Part shown: piece after piece, positions 16,016 through 23,959 of the stretch
How positions within the stretch are numbered: position 1 is the stretch's first letter
Layout of the letters: each line of letters begins with the position of its first letter
Assembly (NCBI GenBank): GCA_947489445.1
Contig: CANLDN010000013.1
Location: forward strand, 1 to 64,000
Length of the DNA: 64,000 bases
Source of the DNA: an uncultured Paracoccaceae bacterium
GTDB taxonomy: Bacteria; Pseudomonadota; Alphaproteobacteria; Rhodobacterales; Rhodobacteraceae
Direction of reading: 5' to 3'
Notes under the pieces: generated by a model
What the model was told of the DNA's origin: nothing
What the model saw: the letters and a program-made list of their open reading frames with translations, nothing else
The model's database searches: none
Made by a program: the position numbers and the translations under genes

Positions 16016-17377
16016 ATGGCTTCTGCAGCAGAGCAAATGGCGGCCAACGTCAGTTGGAGCGCCTTCGGCAAAGCAACTGAACTGCGCCAACGTATCCTTT
16101 TTACCATCGGCCTTTTGATCATTTACCGTCTGGGGACATTTATCCCTGTACCGGGCATTGATGGCGTTGCCTTGCAGCAGTTCATGGATGATGCCGCATC
16201 CGGCATTGGTGGTATCTTGTCGATGTTTACCGGTGGCGCACTGTCCCGGATGGCGATCTTTACCCTTGGGATCATGCCTTACATCTCGGCCTCGATCGTG
16301 ATGCAGCTCTTGGGTTCCATGTGGGAACCGCTGAAAAACCTAAAGAAAGAAGGCGAACAGGGGCGGCGTAAGCTGAACCAATATACCCGCTATGGTACTG
16401 TCGTTTTGGCGACGGCACAGGCTTACGGCCTCGCTGTCAGTCTTGAGGCCGGTGGTCTGGCTTCTGATCCTGGTTTCTTCTTTCGTGCGTCCTGCGTGAT
16501 TACCATTGTAGGCGGGACCATGTTCCTGATGTGGTTGGGTGAACAGATCACAGCCCGCGGCATCGGTAACGGAATTTCGCTGATCATCTTTGTTGGCATC
16601 ATTGCTGAAATCCCTGCCGCTTTGGCGCAGTTCCTTTCGCAGGGCCGGTCCGGTGCGATCAGCCCCCTGGTGATTGTGGGGATTATTGTGATGCTGGCGG
16701 TTGTACTGACATTTGTGGTGTTTATGGAGCGCAGTCTGCGCAAGATTCACATCCAGTATCCGCGTCAGCAGCGCGGTATGAAGGTCTACGATGGGTCCAC
16801 CAGTCACCTTCCGATCAAAGTGAACCCCGCCGGTGTGATCCCCGCGATTTTTGCGTCCGCGTTGCTATTGTTGCCCACGACGATCAGCACGTTCAGCGGG
16901 GGCACGTCCGGTCCGTTCATGTCGACCGTTCTGGCGTTGTTTGGCCCCGGTCAGCCGCTTTATCTCATCTTCTTTGGTGGTATGATTATCTTCTTCACGT
17001 ATTTTTATACCCGTGAGGTTGCCTTCAAAACCGAAGACGTGGCCGAGAACCTGAAGAACCAGAACGGCTTTGTTCCCGGCATCCGTCCGGGCAAGAAAAC
17101 CGAAGAATATCTAGACTATGTGGTGACCCGCATTCTGGTGTTGGGTTCCGGTTATCTGGCCCTTGTGGCACTGCTGCCTGAAATAATCCGTGCAGAACTC
17201 GCGATCCCGTTCTACTTTGGCGGGACCTCGATCCTGATTATCGTGTCGGTGGGGATGGATACCATCCAGCAGATCCAGTCGCATCTGGTGGCGCACCAAT
17301 ACGAAGGTCTGATCGAAAAATCGCAGCTGCGGGGCAAGCGTGGCGCCAACAAACGTAAAGGGCCATCGCGTCGATGA
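16016..17377 (+). CDS. secY: Protein translocase subunit SecY
   Basis: 453 residues, with ten predicted membrane segments starting at RILFTIGLLIIYRLGTFIPVPG. The plug-region GGALSRMAIFTLGIMPYISASI and the cytoplasmic loop FKTEDVAENLKNQNGFVPGIRPGKKTEEYL are diagnostic. SecY forms the membrane channel with SecE and SecG. Its stop overlaps the adk ATG (ATGA), which couples the two. Confidence 0.98.
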   Translation: MASAAEQMAANVSWSAFGKATELRQRILFTIGLLIIYRLGTFIPVPGIDGVALQQFMDDAASGIGGILSMFTGGALSRMAIFTLGIMPYISASIVMQLLGSMWEPLKNLKKEGEQGRRKLNQYTRYGTVVLATAQAYGLAVSLEAGGLASDPGFFFRASCVITIVGGTMFLMWLGEQITARGIGNGISLIIFVGIIAEIPAALAQFLSQGRSGAISPLVIVGIIVMLAVVLTFVVFMERSLRKIHIQYPRQQRGMKVYDGSTSHLPIKVNPAGVIPAIFASALLLLPTTISTFSGGTSGPFMSTVLALFGPGQPLYLIFFGGMIIFFTYFYTREVAFKTEDVAENLKNQNGFVPGIRPGKKTEEYLDYVVTRILVLGSGYLALVALLPEIIRAELAIPFYFGGTSILIIVSVGMDTIQQIQSHLVAHQYEGLIEKSQLRGKRGANKRKGPSRR

Positions 17378-18018
17378 ATATCATACTGCTGGGACCGCCG
17401 GGGGCGGGTAAGGGGACACAAGCGCGCACGCTGGTGGATGAACGCAACATGGTGCAGTTGAGCACCGGTGATATGCTGCGCGCAGCGCGCACCAGCGGGA
17501 CCGAGATGGGCAAACAGGTCGCTGCTGTCATGGACCGCGGCGATCTGGTCACCGATGAGATCGTGATCGGCCTGATCCGTGAACAGCTTGAGGCGGATAA
17601 TGGTGCTGGTGGGTACATCTTTGATGGCTTTCCCCGGACATTAGCGCAGGCTGATGCTTTGGGTCGGTTGCTGATAGATATGGGCGAAAATCTCGACGCA
17701 GTTATCGAGATGCGCGTCGATGATGATGCGCTGGTAGACCGGATCACGGCGCGGGCAACCTGTGCGGATTGCGGTGAAGTCTATAATGACAATACCAAGC
17801 CGATCCCAGCGGATGGCAAATGCGCCAATTGCGGATCTACCAAAATTGAACGTCGCGCTGATGACAATGAAGAAAGCCTGAGAACCCGGTTGCTGGCATA
17901 TTACAAACAGACCAGCCCTTTGGTTGGTTACTATTACGCCAAGGGTGATCTGAAATCTGTGGATGGTCTGGCCAGCATGGATGAGGTTGCCGCGAGTATT
18001 GCCAAGGCGCTGACCTAG
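17374..18018 (+). CDS. adk: Adenylate kinase
   Basis: 214 residues. P-loop GPPGAGKGTQA (residues 7-17), DGFPRTLAQA, and a LID with four Cys (CADC near 129-132 and CANC near 149-152), so the LID is the zinc-binding type, unlike E. coli Adk. It catalyses ATP + AMP to 2 ADP. Standard position after secY; overlaps its stop by 4 nt. Confidence 0.97.
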   Translation: MNIILLGPPGAGKGTQARTLVDERNMVQLSTGDMLRAARTSGTEMGKQVAAVMDRGDLVTDEIVIGLIREQLEADNGAGGYIFDGFPRTLAQADALGRLLIDMGENLDAVIEMRVDDDALVDRITARATCADCGEVYNDNTKPIPADGKCANCGSTKIERRADDNEESLRTRLLAYYKQTSPLVGYYYAKGDLKSVDGLASMDEVAASIAKALT

Positions 18019-18173
18019 TGCAACTCTCACTGCTTCGGCAATTTGCTGCGGGTGATGTGGTGGATATTTGCTATGGTTTGGTTGATGTAGTGGTGTTTAA
18101 CACCCCCGACCGGAATGGTCTGCCAAGCTCCCTGAAACAGCATGACGAAAATCAGAGTATGGCGGTATTATGA
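18018..18173 (+). CDS. Possible 51-residue ORF overlapping adk stop
   Basis: A GTG at 18018 shares a base with the adk stop (TAGTG) and opens a 51-codon frame ending at TGA 18171-18173 (starts VQLSLLRQFAAGD). No family recognised and no Shine-Dalgarno evident. The 438-nt region 18019-18456 between adk and rpsM otherwise holds only a candidate promoter (18271-18299) and a leader hairpin (18374-18399). This ORF could be a decayed remnant. Confidence 0.2.
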   Translation: MQLSLLRQFAAGDVVDICYGLVDVVVFNTPDRNGLPSSLKQHDENQSMAVL

Positions 18174-18270
18174 TACACGCCAACGATGTCGGTTCGGTCT
18201 TCCACAACACAGGTTATTTACAGAGAATGCTGGACGCATCGCGCAACAGCCGGAGCAGACTTGACAGGGC

Positions 18271-18299
18271 TTGACCCTCACCCTCAACACTCCTAAACA
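18271..18299 (+). promoter_or_regulatory. Candidate promoter for rpsM operon
   Basis: TTGACC (18271-18276), 17 nt, TAAACA (18294-18299). A TTGACA also lies at 18261-18266 but without a good -10 at 17 nt. The -10 is weak, so this is less certain than the three ribosomal promoters upstream. Confidence 0.4.
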
Positions 18300-18373
18300 G
18301 CGCCATCCCGAAAGGGAATCAATCTTTGGTTAAGGGGTCGCCCCCCGAAATCAACGACTACCTGATATGACGC

Positions 18374-18399
18374 AGCCCGGCGCCTTTTTGGTCCGGGCT
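18374..18399 (+). promoter_or_regulatory. Hairpin in the rpsM leader
   Basis: AGCCCGG (18374-18380) pairs with CCGGGCT (18393-18399) around a 12-nt loop containing TTTTT. Its loop and right arm share the 16-mer GCGCCTTTTTGGTCCG with 9194-9209. It could be a leader regulatory structure for the S13 operon. Confidence 0.4.
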
Positions 18400-18456
18400 T
18401 CCGTTGTGAAAAAAGGGTCTGGAATGACGGACCCGCAACGAAAAGGAATTGCACAC

Positions 18457-18825
18457 GTGGCACGTATTGCCGGCGTAAACATACCCAGCGCAAAGCGGGT
18501 TCCAATCGCCCTGACCTATATCACCGGAATTGGCCCAGCCAAAGCCGAAGAAATCTGTGAAGCAACCAAGATCGACCGCGCCCGTCGCGTTAACGAACTG
18601 TCAGACGCCGAAGTGCTGGCCATCCGTGAGTACATCGACGGCAACCTGATGGTCGAAGGTGACCTGCGCCGCGAAACACAGATGAATATCAAGCGCCTGA
18701 TGGATCTGGGTTGCTACCGTGGCCTGCGCCACCGTCGTAACCTGCCCGTTCGCGGGCAGCGTACATCCACAAATGCACGTACACGCAAGGGTCCTGCGAA
18801 GGCCATTGCCGGTAAGAAGAAATAA
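18457..18825 (+). CDS. rpsM: 30S ribosomal protein S13
   Basis: 122 residues from GTG 18457, 8 nt after AAGGAA; this gives the conserved MARIAGVNIP start, so the longer in-frame ATG at 18424 is rejected. ALTYITGIGPAKAEEIC is the HhH-like helix pair and RGLRHRRNLPVRGQRT the conserved C-terminal RNA-binding part. S13 contacts the P-site tRNA and the B1 bridges. It heads the alpha operon. Confidence 0.97.
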   Translation: MARIAGVNIPSAKRVPIALTYITGIGPAKAEEICEATKIDRARRVNELSDAEVLAIREYIDGNLMVEGDLRRETQMNIKRLMDLGCYRGLRHRRNLPVRGQRTSTNARTRKGPAKAIAGKKK

Positions 18826-18837
18826 GGAGGCTGACCA

Positions 18838-19227
18838 ATGGCACGTGATACCAAACGCACCAAAAAGAAGGTCTCCAAGAACATCGCCGCTGGCGTTGCT
18901 CATGTGAATTCTTCGTTCAACAACACCAAAATCCTGATCTCTGACGTGCAGGGCAACGCGATCGCATGGTCGTCCGCGGGCACAATGGGTTTCAAGGGAT
19001 CGCGGAAATCCACACCCTATGCGGCCCAGATGGCTGCAGAAGATGCGGGCAAGAAAGCACAGGACCACGGCGTGAAAACGCTGGAAGTCGAAGTGCAGGG
19101 CCCCGGTTCCGGCCGTGAAAGCGCGTTGCGTGCGCTGGCTGCTGTTGGTTTCAACATCACATCGATCCGTGACGTGACCCCGATGGCCCACAATGGCTGC
19201 CGCCCGCCAAAGCGTCGCCGCGTGTAA
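18838..19227 (+). CDS. rpsK: 30S ribosomal protein S11
   Basis: 129 residues. Motifs AHVNSSFNNTKILISD, SAGTMGFKGSRKSTPYAAQ and the C-terminal DVTPMAHNGCRPPKRRRV are diagnostic. S11 forms part of the 30S platform near the E-site mRNA. ATG 18838 follows AAGGAGG. A hairpin lies in the gap to rpoA. Confidence 0.98.
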   Translation: MARDTKRTKKKVSKNIAAGVAHVNSSFNNTKILISDVQGNAIAWSSAGTMGFKGSRKSTPYAAQMAAEDAGKKAQDHGVKTLEVEVQGPGSGRESALRALAAVGFNITSIRDVTPMAHNGCRPPKRRRV

Positions 19228-19240
19228 TTACCCTAACGCT

Positions 19241-19269
19241 TTGGGGTCGTGCTATTTGCACGGCCCCAA
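19241..19269 (+). terminator. Hairpin between rpsK and rpoA
   Basis: TTGGGGTCGTGC, loop TATTT, GCACGGCCCCAA: a 12-bp stem with one G-U pair and no proper T run. It may partially terminate transcription or protect the upstream mRNA, giving different amounts of ribosomal protein and RpoA. Confidence 0.5.
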
Positions 19270-19336
19270 TCCGTCATTTTGAAACCTCGGGCGTTTGCCT
19301 TTTTGGACATGAAGGCAGACTGGTATGGAGGGACGT

Positions 19337-20353
19337 ATGATCCACAAAAACTGGGCTGAGTTGATCAAGCCAACTCAATTAGAAGTAAAACCGGGCAACG
19401 ATCCGGCACGACAGGCAACTGTGGTCGCCGAACCGCTTGAGCGCGGTTTCGGTCTGACATTGGGCAACGCCCTGCGCCGTATTCTGATGTCGTCGCTGCA
19501 AGGTGCGGCAATTACTGCCGTGCAGATCGACAACGTGCTGCACGAGTTTTCATCCGTGTCCGGTGTGCGTGAAGACGTCACCGACATCGTGCTGAACCTC
19601 AAAGGTGTGGCCATCCGCATGGAAGTCGAAGGGCCCAAGCGCCTGTCGGTCCAGGCCAAGGGCCCGGGCGTCGTAACGGCCGCCGATATCTCCGAGACCG
19701 CGGGTATCGAGATCCTGAACAAGGACCACGTGATCTGCCACCTCGACGATGGTGCCGATCTTTACATGGAACTGACCGTCAACACCGGCAAGGGCTATGT
19801 CGCCGCTGATAAGAACAAGCCGGAAGATGCACCCATCGGCATGATGTCGATCGATGCCATCTATTCGCCGGTCAAAAAGGTGTCTTATGACGTGCAGCCG
19901 ACCCGCGAAGGTCAGGTGCTGGATTATGACAAACTGACCATGAAGGTGGAAACCGACGGGTCGCTGACCCCTGACGATGCAGTGGCCTATGCCGCCCGCA
20001 TCCTGCAGGACCAGCTGTCGATCTTCGTCAACTTCGACGAACCCGAAAGCGCCTCTGCCGGTCAGGACGATGACGGTCTGGAATTCAACCCGCTTCTGCT
20101 CAAGAAAGTGGACGAGCTGGAACTGTCGGTCCGTTCGGCCAACTGCCTCAAGAACGACAACATCGTCTATATCGGCGATCTGATCCAGAAAACCGAAGCA
20201 GAAATGCTGCGCACCCCGAACTTTGGCCGCAAGTCTTTGAACGAAATCAAGGAAGTGCTGTCAGGCATGGGTCTGCACCTTGGCATGGATGTCGAGGACT
20301 GGCCGCCGGACAACATCGAAGATCTGGCCAAGAAGTTCGAAGATCAGTTTTAA
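19337..20353 (+). CDS. rpoA: RNA polymerase alpha subunit
   Basis: 338 residues from ATG 19337 after GGAGGGA; an in-frame ATG 12 nt upstream is the weaker choice. The N-terminal assembly domain includes EPLERGFGLTLGNALRRIL and the C-terminal domain VDELELSVRSANCLKNDNI with the HhH DNA-binding helices (RTPNFGRKSLNEIKEVL). The alpha dimer starts RNA polymerase assembly and the C-terminal domain contacts UP elements and activators. Usual position in the alpha operon. Confidence 0.98.
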   Translation: MIHKNWAELIKPTQLEVKPGNDPARQATVVAEPLERGFGLTLGNALRRILMSSLQGAAITAVQIDNVLHEFSSVSGVREDVTDIVLNLKGVAIRMEVEGPKRLSVQAKGPGVVTAADISETAGIEILNKDHVICHLDDGADLYMELTVNTGKGYVAADKNKPEDAPIGMMSIDAIYSPVKKVSYDVQPTREGQVLDYDKLTMKVETDGSLTPDDAVAYAARILQDQLSIFVNFDEPESASAGQDDDGLEFNPLLLKKVDELELSVRSANCLKNDNIVYIGDLIQKTEAEMLRTPNFGRKSLNEIKEVLSGMGLHLGMDVEDWPPDNIEDLAKKFEDQF

Positions 20354-20359
20354 GATCCC

Positions 20360-20387
20360 GTAGGGTGCGCGTTCATGCGCACCCTAC
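20360..20387. repeat. Palindromic repeat after rpoA (TAGGGTGCGC variant)
   Basis: GTAGGGTGCGC (20360-20370), loop GTTCAT, GCGCACCCTAC (20377-20387): a perfect 11-bp stem. It shares the GTAGGGTG core with the repeats at 61-82 and 3533-3553 but has different outer arms. It lies 7 nt after the rpoA stop with no T run. Confidence 0.6.
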
Positions 20388-20492
20388 ACCAAATGCCTGC
20401 AATAGCGGGGAACATCTGGGCATAACGCCCCAAGGAGAGTGGGGGACACGCATCCCTTGCCGGACAAAGCATAAAGACTTAGGAGAAAGAAA

Positions 20493-20915
20493 ATGCGTCA
20501 CGCAAGAGGTTACCGCCGCCTGAACCGCACACATGAGCACCGCAAAGCGCTTTTGTCGAACATGGCAGGTTCGCTCATTGAACATGAGCAGATCAAGACA
20601 ACACTGCCCAAGGCCAAGGAATTGCGCCGGGTCGTGGAAAAGCTGGTCACGCTGGGTAAGCGCGGCGATCTGCACGCCCGTCGCCAGGCGGCCGCGCAGC
20701 TCAAGCAGGACAAGGACGTTGCCAAACTGTTCGAAGTCCTCGGCCCCCGTTATGCAGAGCGCCAAGGTGGCTACATCCGCATCATGAAAGCTGGTTTCCG
20801 TTACGGTGACATGGCCCCAATGGCGATCATCGAGTTCGTCGACCGCGATGTCGATGCCAAAGGCGCCGCCGATAAGGCACGTCTGGAAGAATACGAAGCC
20901 GCCGACGCCGAATAG
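20493..20915 (+). CDS. rplQ: 50S ribosomal protein L17
   Basis: 140 residues. MRHARGYRRLNRTHEHRKAL and LIEHEQIKTTLPKAKELRRVVEKLVTLGKRG-type core identify L17 (core read in two parts). It is slightly longer than E. coli L17 because of an acidic tail (DADAKGAADKARLEEYEAA region). ATG follows AGGAGAA. It is the last gene of the alpha operon and of the ribosomal block. Confidence 0.97.
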   Translation: MRHARGYRRLNRTHEHRKALLSNMAGSLIEHEQIKTTLPKAKELRRVVEKLVTLGKRGDLHARRQAAAQLKQDKDVAKLFEVLGPRYAERQGGYIRIMKAGFRYGDMAPMAIIEFVDRDVDAKGAADKARLEEYEAADAE

Positions 20916-20935
20916 GCACTTCAACTTGAATTACG

Positions 20936-20967
20936 AAAAAGCCTCGCACACGCTGCGGGGCTTTTTC
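20936..20967 (+). terminator. Terminator after rplQ
   Basis: AAAAAGCCTCGCA and TGCGGGGCTTTTT form a strong stem ending in a T run, closing the alpha operon. Confidence 0.88.
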
Positions 20968-21062
20968 ATTTGGAGGGCTGCTGGGGTTTCTGCGGATGCT
21001 CAAGATGGCGGACACACAAGGCAAATATCTTGGTGCTGCGATTGTCACTCACCACAGCGGCA

Positions 21063-21437
21063 ACACGCCAGAAGGGGCTGCGCTATGCGGTCTACCTCTT
21101 CGATATGCGGGCCGGAGAGCAGCTCAAGCCTGACTTCTTGGCGGTGGGCCCAAACGCAAAGCTGCCTGTCGTCGTAGATCAAGAGACAGACACGACGGTT
21201 TACGCGTCAAACGCTATTCTGAGATATCTCGAAGTCCAATCAGGCCAACTGATGCCTGCACCAGGTGATGCAGAATACTGGAAAGCACGGCAGTTGCTTT
21301 ACTTTCAGAAAGTATCGAATGTTCCGTCAGCCGATTTTCAGATTGGGTGGTGTGCGCTCAGCTTTGCGCAGAGCTGCCGGATCAGCCCACAGGAAGTTAA
21401 ACTCGGCAGGACCGTGCCATCCGCGGATTCTGCTTAA
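21063..21437 (+). pseudogene. Truncated glutathione S-transferase remnant
   Basis: The frame from about 21063 reads KGLRYAVYLFDMRAGEQ, KPDFLAVGPNAKLPVVVD and VYASNAILRYLEVQSG, which is the second half of a GST N-terminal thioredoxin-like domain (the PNAKLPVVVD cis-Pro region and the SNAI glutathione-binding segment). The first beta strand and catalytic N-terminus are missing, and upstream sequence in this frame is unrelated. After ARQLLYFQK the frame departs from GST sequence and stops at 21437, so most of the helical domain is lost. No start with a Shine-Dalgarno is seen. Best read as a decaying gene next to the rplQ terminator. Confidence 0.7.
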
Positions 21438-21766
21438 GGAAGATTGCAGATGTTGTCGTCATCCAGTGCCCGACAGGTAATATTATTCAGCTTGTTATCG
21501 GCGATTGGGCGGTTTTCCCAATAGACCGTGCATTCACCAGTTTCCATGACACATTCCTTAGACCAGCCAACGTCATACGCGGTCTGAAATGAGAACTGAT
21601 TGGCACATTCAAAGACCATCGCGGCGATATCGCAGGTCCCCTCATAACAGATTTCGAACAACGGGGCTGGGCTGATACCGCCCTCCGTGTAATCCGCACA
21701 ACCCGCTGTCGCACTCTGGCCGCTCATCGTCAGTACAAACGCTGCAAAAATAGGTTTGATCTTCAT
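21434..21766 (-). CDS. Small secreted Cys-rich protein, unknown
   Basis: 110 residues from ATG 21766, preceded by GGAAAGG. Signal peptide MKIKPIFAAFVLTMSGQSA, cleavage near TAG. The mature part has seven Cys (GCADYT, EICYEGTCD, FECAN, KECVMETGECTVY, NITCRA, NICNLP), so disulphides are likely in the periplasm. No known family recognised. Its 3' end abuts the GST remnant. Confidence 0.75.
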   Translation of the reverse strand: MKIKPIFAAFVLTMSGQSATAGCADYTEGGISPAPLFEICYEGTCDIAAMVFECANQFSFQTAYDVGWSKECVMETGECTVYWENRPIADNKLNNITCRALDDDNICNLP

Positions 21767-21872
21767 GCCTGAACCTTTCCTGTGCAACCACGCGGTATCA
21801 TCTGGCCACCCCTAGAACTTCAAGAACAATTGGCCTATGTGCGAAGTCGACATCGACTAAAGGAATACCCTC

Positions 21873-22688
21873 GTGCAGACCAATAATGGCCGCGTCACCA
21901 AGGACGGGATACGCATCTATGACGGCGACGACTTTGCCGGTATGGCAAAGGCAGGGGCGCTGGCGGCACAAATCCTTGACGATATCGCGGAGCATGTCTT
22001 TCCCGGGCAAACCACAGGCGAGATCGACCGACTGATCACTCGAATGGTCGAAGATGCGGGTGCTGTTTCGGCGACCATTGGATACAAGGGCTATCAACAC
22101 GCCAGTTGCATTTCGGTAAATCATGTCGTCTGCCACGGCATTCCCGGCGACAAGAAGCTGAAAGATGGCGACATCCTGAATATCGACGTGACGGTCATTG
22201 TTGATGGATGGTTCGGCGATACAAGCCGGATGTACGTTGCAGGCAACCTGCCCCGCAAAGCCGAGCGGTTGATCCAAGTCACCCATGATGCCCTGATGAA
22301 AGGGATTGAGGCGGCAAAGCCCGGCAACACCTTTGGTGATATCGGCCACGCAATTCAGCTTTATGCCGAAAGCAACCGCATGTCGGTTGTGCGTGATTTT
22401 TGCGGGCATGGGTTGGGCCGGGTGTTTCACGCGCCGCCCAATGTGCTGCACTATGGCCGCCCCGGCACTGGGTCTTTGCTGGAAGAAGGCATGTTTTTCA
22501 CGATTGAGCCCATGATCAACCTTGGTCGTCCTGACACAAAGGTGTTGGCAGATGACTGGACCGCCGTGACCCGCGATAAATCCCTGTCGGCGCAGTTTGA
22601 ACATTCCATCGGGATCACGGCGGATGGTTGCGATATCTTTACTCTATCACCCGGCGGAAAATACCACCCAACCTGGAACGTCAGGTGA
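21873..22688 (+). CDS. map: Methionine aminopeptidase, type I
   Basis: 271 residues from GTG 21873, after AAAGGAAT. The metal ligands are visible: Asp in NIDVTVIVDGWFGDTS (two Asp), His in CGHGLGR, Glu in FFTIEPM and Glu in FEHSIGIT. The ASCISVNHVVCHGIP segment is the substrate pocket with conserved Cys and His. It removes initiator Met from nascent proteins in the cytosol. The last codons overlap the start of the MFS gene (GTGA), suggesting co-transcription. Confidence 0.96.
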   Translation: MQTNNGRVTKDGIRIYDGDDFAGMAKAGALAAQILDDIAEHVFPGQTTGEIDRLITRMVEDAGAVSATIGYKGYQHASCISVNHVVCHGIPGDKKLKDGDILNIDVTVIVDGWFGDTSRMYVAGNLPRKAERLIQVTHDALMKGIEAAKPGNTFGDIGHAIQLYAESNRMSVVRDFCGHGLGRVFHAPPNVLHYGRPGTGSLLEEGMFFTIEPMINLGRPDTKVLADDWTAVTRDKSLSAQFEHSIGITADGCDIFTLSPGGKYHPTWNVR

Positions 22689-23863
22689 TATCATACCCCC
22701 GATTAATTCCAGTCCTGAGTGCTGCGAATTTTGTTATCGGGATGGGGGCGTTTGTTCTTATCGGGATGCTGACGCCTGTGGCTGACGGATTGGGGGTCAC
22801 ACCGGCCCGCGCGGGATGGGTCATGACCACCTATGCGCTGGCCTACGCCGTTTTGTCGCCGCTGCTGGTGTCGCTGACCGGTCAGATCGGGCGCAGACGG
22901 GTTTTGGCAATGTCTTTAAGTGTATTCGCCCTTGCCAATTTGCTATCCGCCTTTGCCTGGAACGAGGTAACCTTGCATATCGCGCGTGTCCTGGCCGCTG
23001 CGGGTGCGGGCGTGATGACGCCGCTGACTGCTGCGGTCGCCGCTGCGCTGAGCCCTGATGAACAACGTGGCCGTGCCTTGGCCGCGGTGTTCTTTGGCCT
23101 GACACTCGCGCAGGTGTTGGGCGTCCCGGCGGGCAGTTGGATCGCATACACATTCGGGTGGAGAACGGCCTTTGTCGTTGTCGCGCTGCTGGCTCTGCCT
23201 GTTGTTGTGTTGATCTGGCGGATTGTCCCGGCGGGTTTGTCATTCCAGACGGTGTCGCTGCGCGATCTGGGGCGCATCTTGGGTGATGCGGCGGTGATGT
23301 TGGCGGTGATGTTTACCACTACATTCCTGACCGGAATCTACGTTGTCTACACCTATCTCGCGCCGCTGTTGGAAACGACGATGGGCTATGATCGGGACGG
23401 GATCACCGCAATCCTGCTGATCTTTGGTGTCGGCGCCGTTGCGGGCAATCTGCTTGGCGGACGTTTGGCAGATAGAGCCGGTCCGTACCGCACATTGCTC
23501 TTTCTATCGCTCACCCAGGTGGTGTCGATGCCGGTTTTATCGTTGTTGCCGTTGCCCGATATCTGGCTGTTTGTCGCCATCGGCATGTGGTCTACCTTCG
23601 GTTGGTCGTTCATGGCCGCCCAGCAAGTCCGGATTATCGGGATGCGGCCCCAAGATGCACCAATCGTATTGGCGTTGAATGCCGCCGCGATCTACATTGG
23701 CGCAGCTCTCGGATCAGCCATCGGCAGCATCATTATCAGCTATTATGGCATGATCGCGCTGGGGATTGCGGGTGGTGCTGTTGCTGTGATGGCCGTGCTG
23801 CACATTGTCGGATCAGAGCGTCTGAACCGACAACGGGGAAAAATGCGGCCAAATTCACCCTAA
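22685..23863 (+). CDS. MFS transporter, DHA1-like
   Basis: 392 residues from GTG 22685, which overlaps the map stop; longer in-frame starts inside map are rejected. About twelve membrane segments. The loop 2-3 signature is GQIGRRRVLAMSL and motif C-like GVPAGSWIAYTFGWR lies in segment 5, both typical of drug:proton antiporters of the DHA1/AraJ type. Substrate unknown. Translationally coupled to map. Confidence 0.85.
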   Translation: MISYPRLIPVLSAANFVIGMGAFVLIGMLTPVADGLGVTPARAGWVMTTYALAYAVLSPLLVSLTGQIGRRRVLAMSLSVFALANLLSAFAWNEVTLHIARVLAAAGAGVMTPLTAAVAAALSPDEQRGRALAAVFFGLTLAQVLGVPAGSWIAYTFGWRTAFVVVALLALPVVVLIWRIVPAGLSFQTVSLRDLGRILGDAAVMLAVMFTTTFLTGIYVVYTYLAPLLETTMGYDRDGITAILLIFGVGAVAGNLLGGRLADRAGPYRTLLFLSLTQVVSMPVLSLLPLPDIWLFVAIGMWSTFGWSFMAAQQVRIIGMRPQDAPIVLALNAAAIYIGAALGSAIGSIIISYYGMIALGIAGGAVAVMAVLHIVGSERLNRQRGKMRPNSP

Positions 23864-23959
23864 GCCAATTGGTTGCAACTGCTGGATTGGCATCCTACAT
23901 CCAATGTGTCGCTAGCGGTGGCACCCCTTCCCCAAATCACTGACGAAAGGATGCATATC

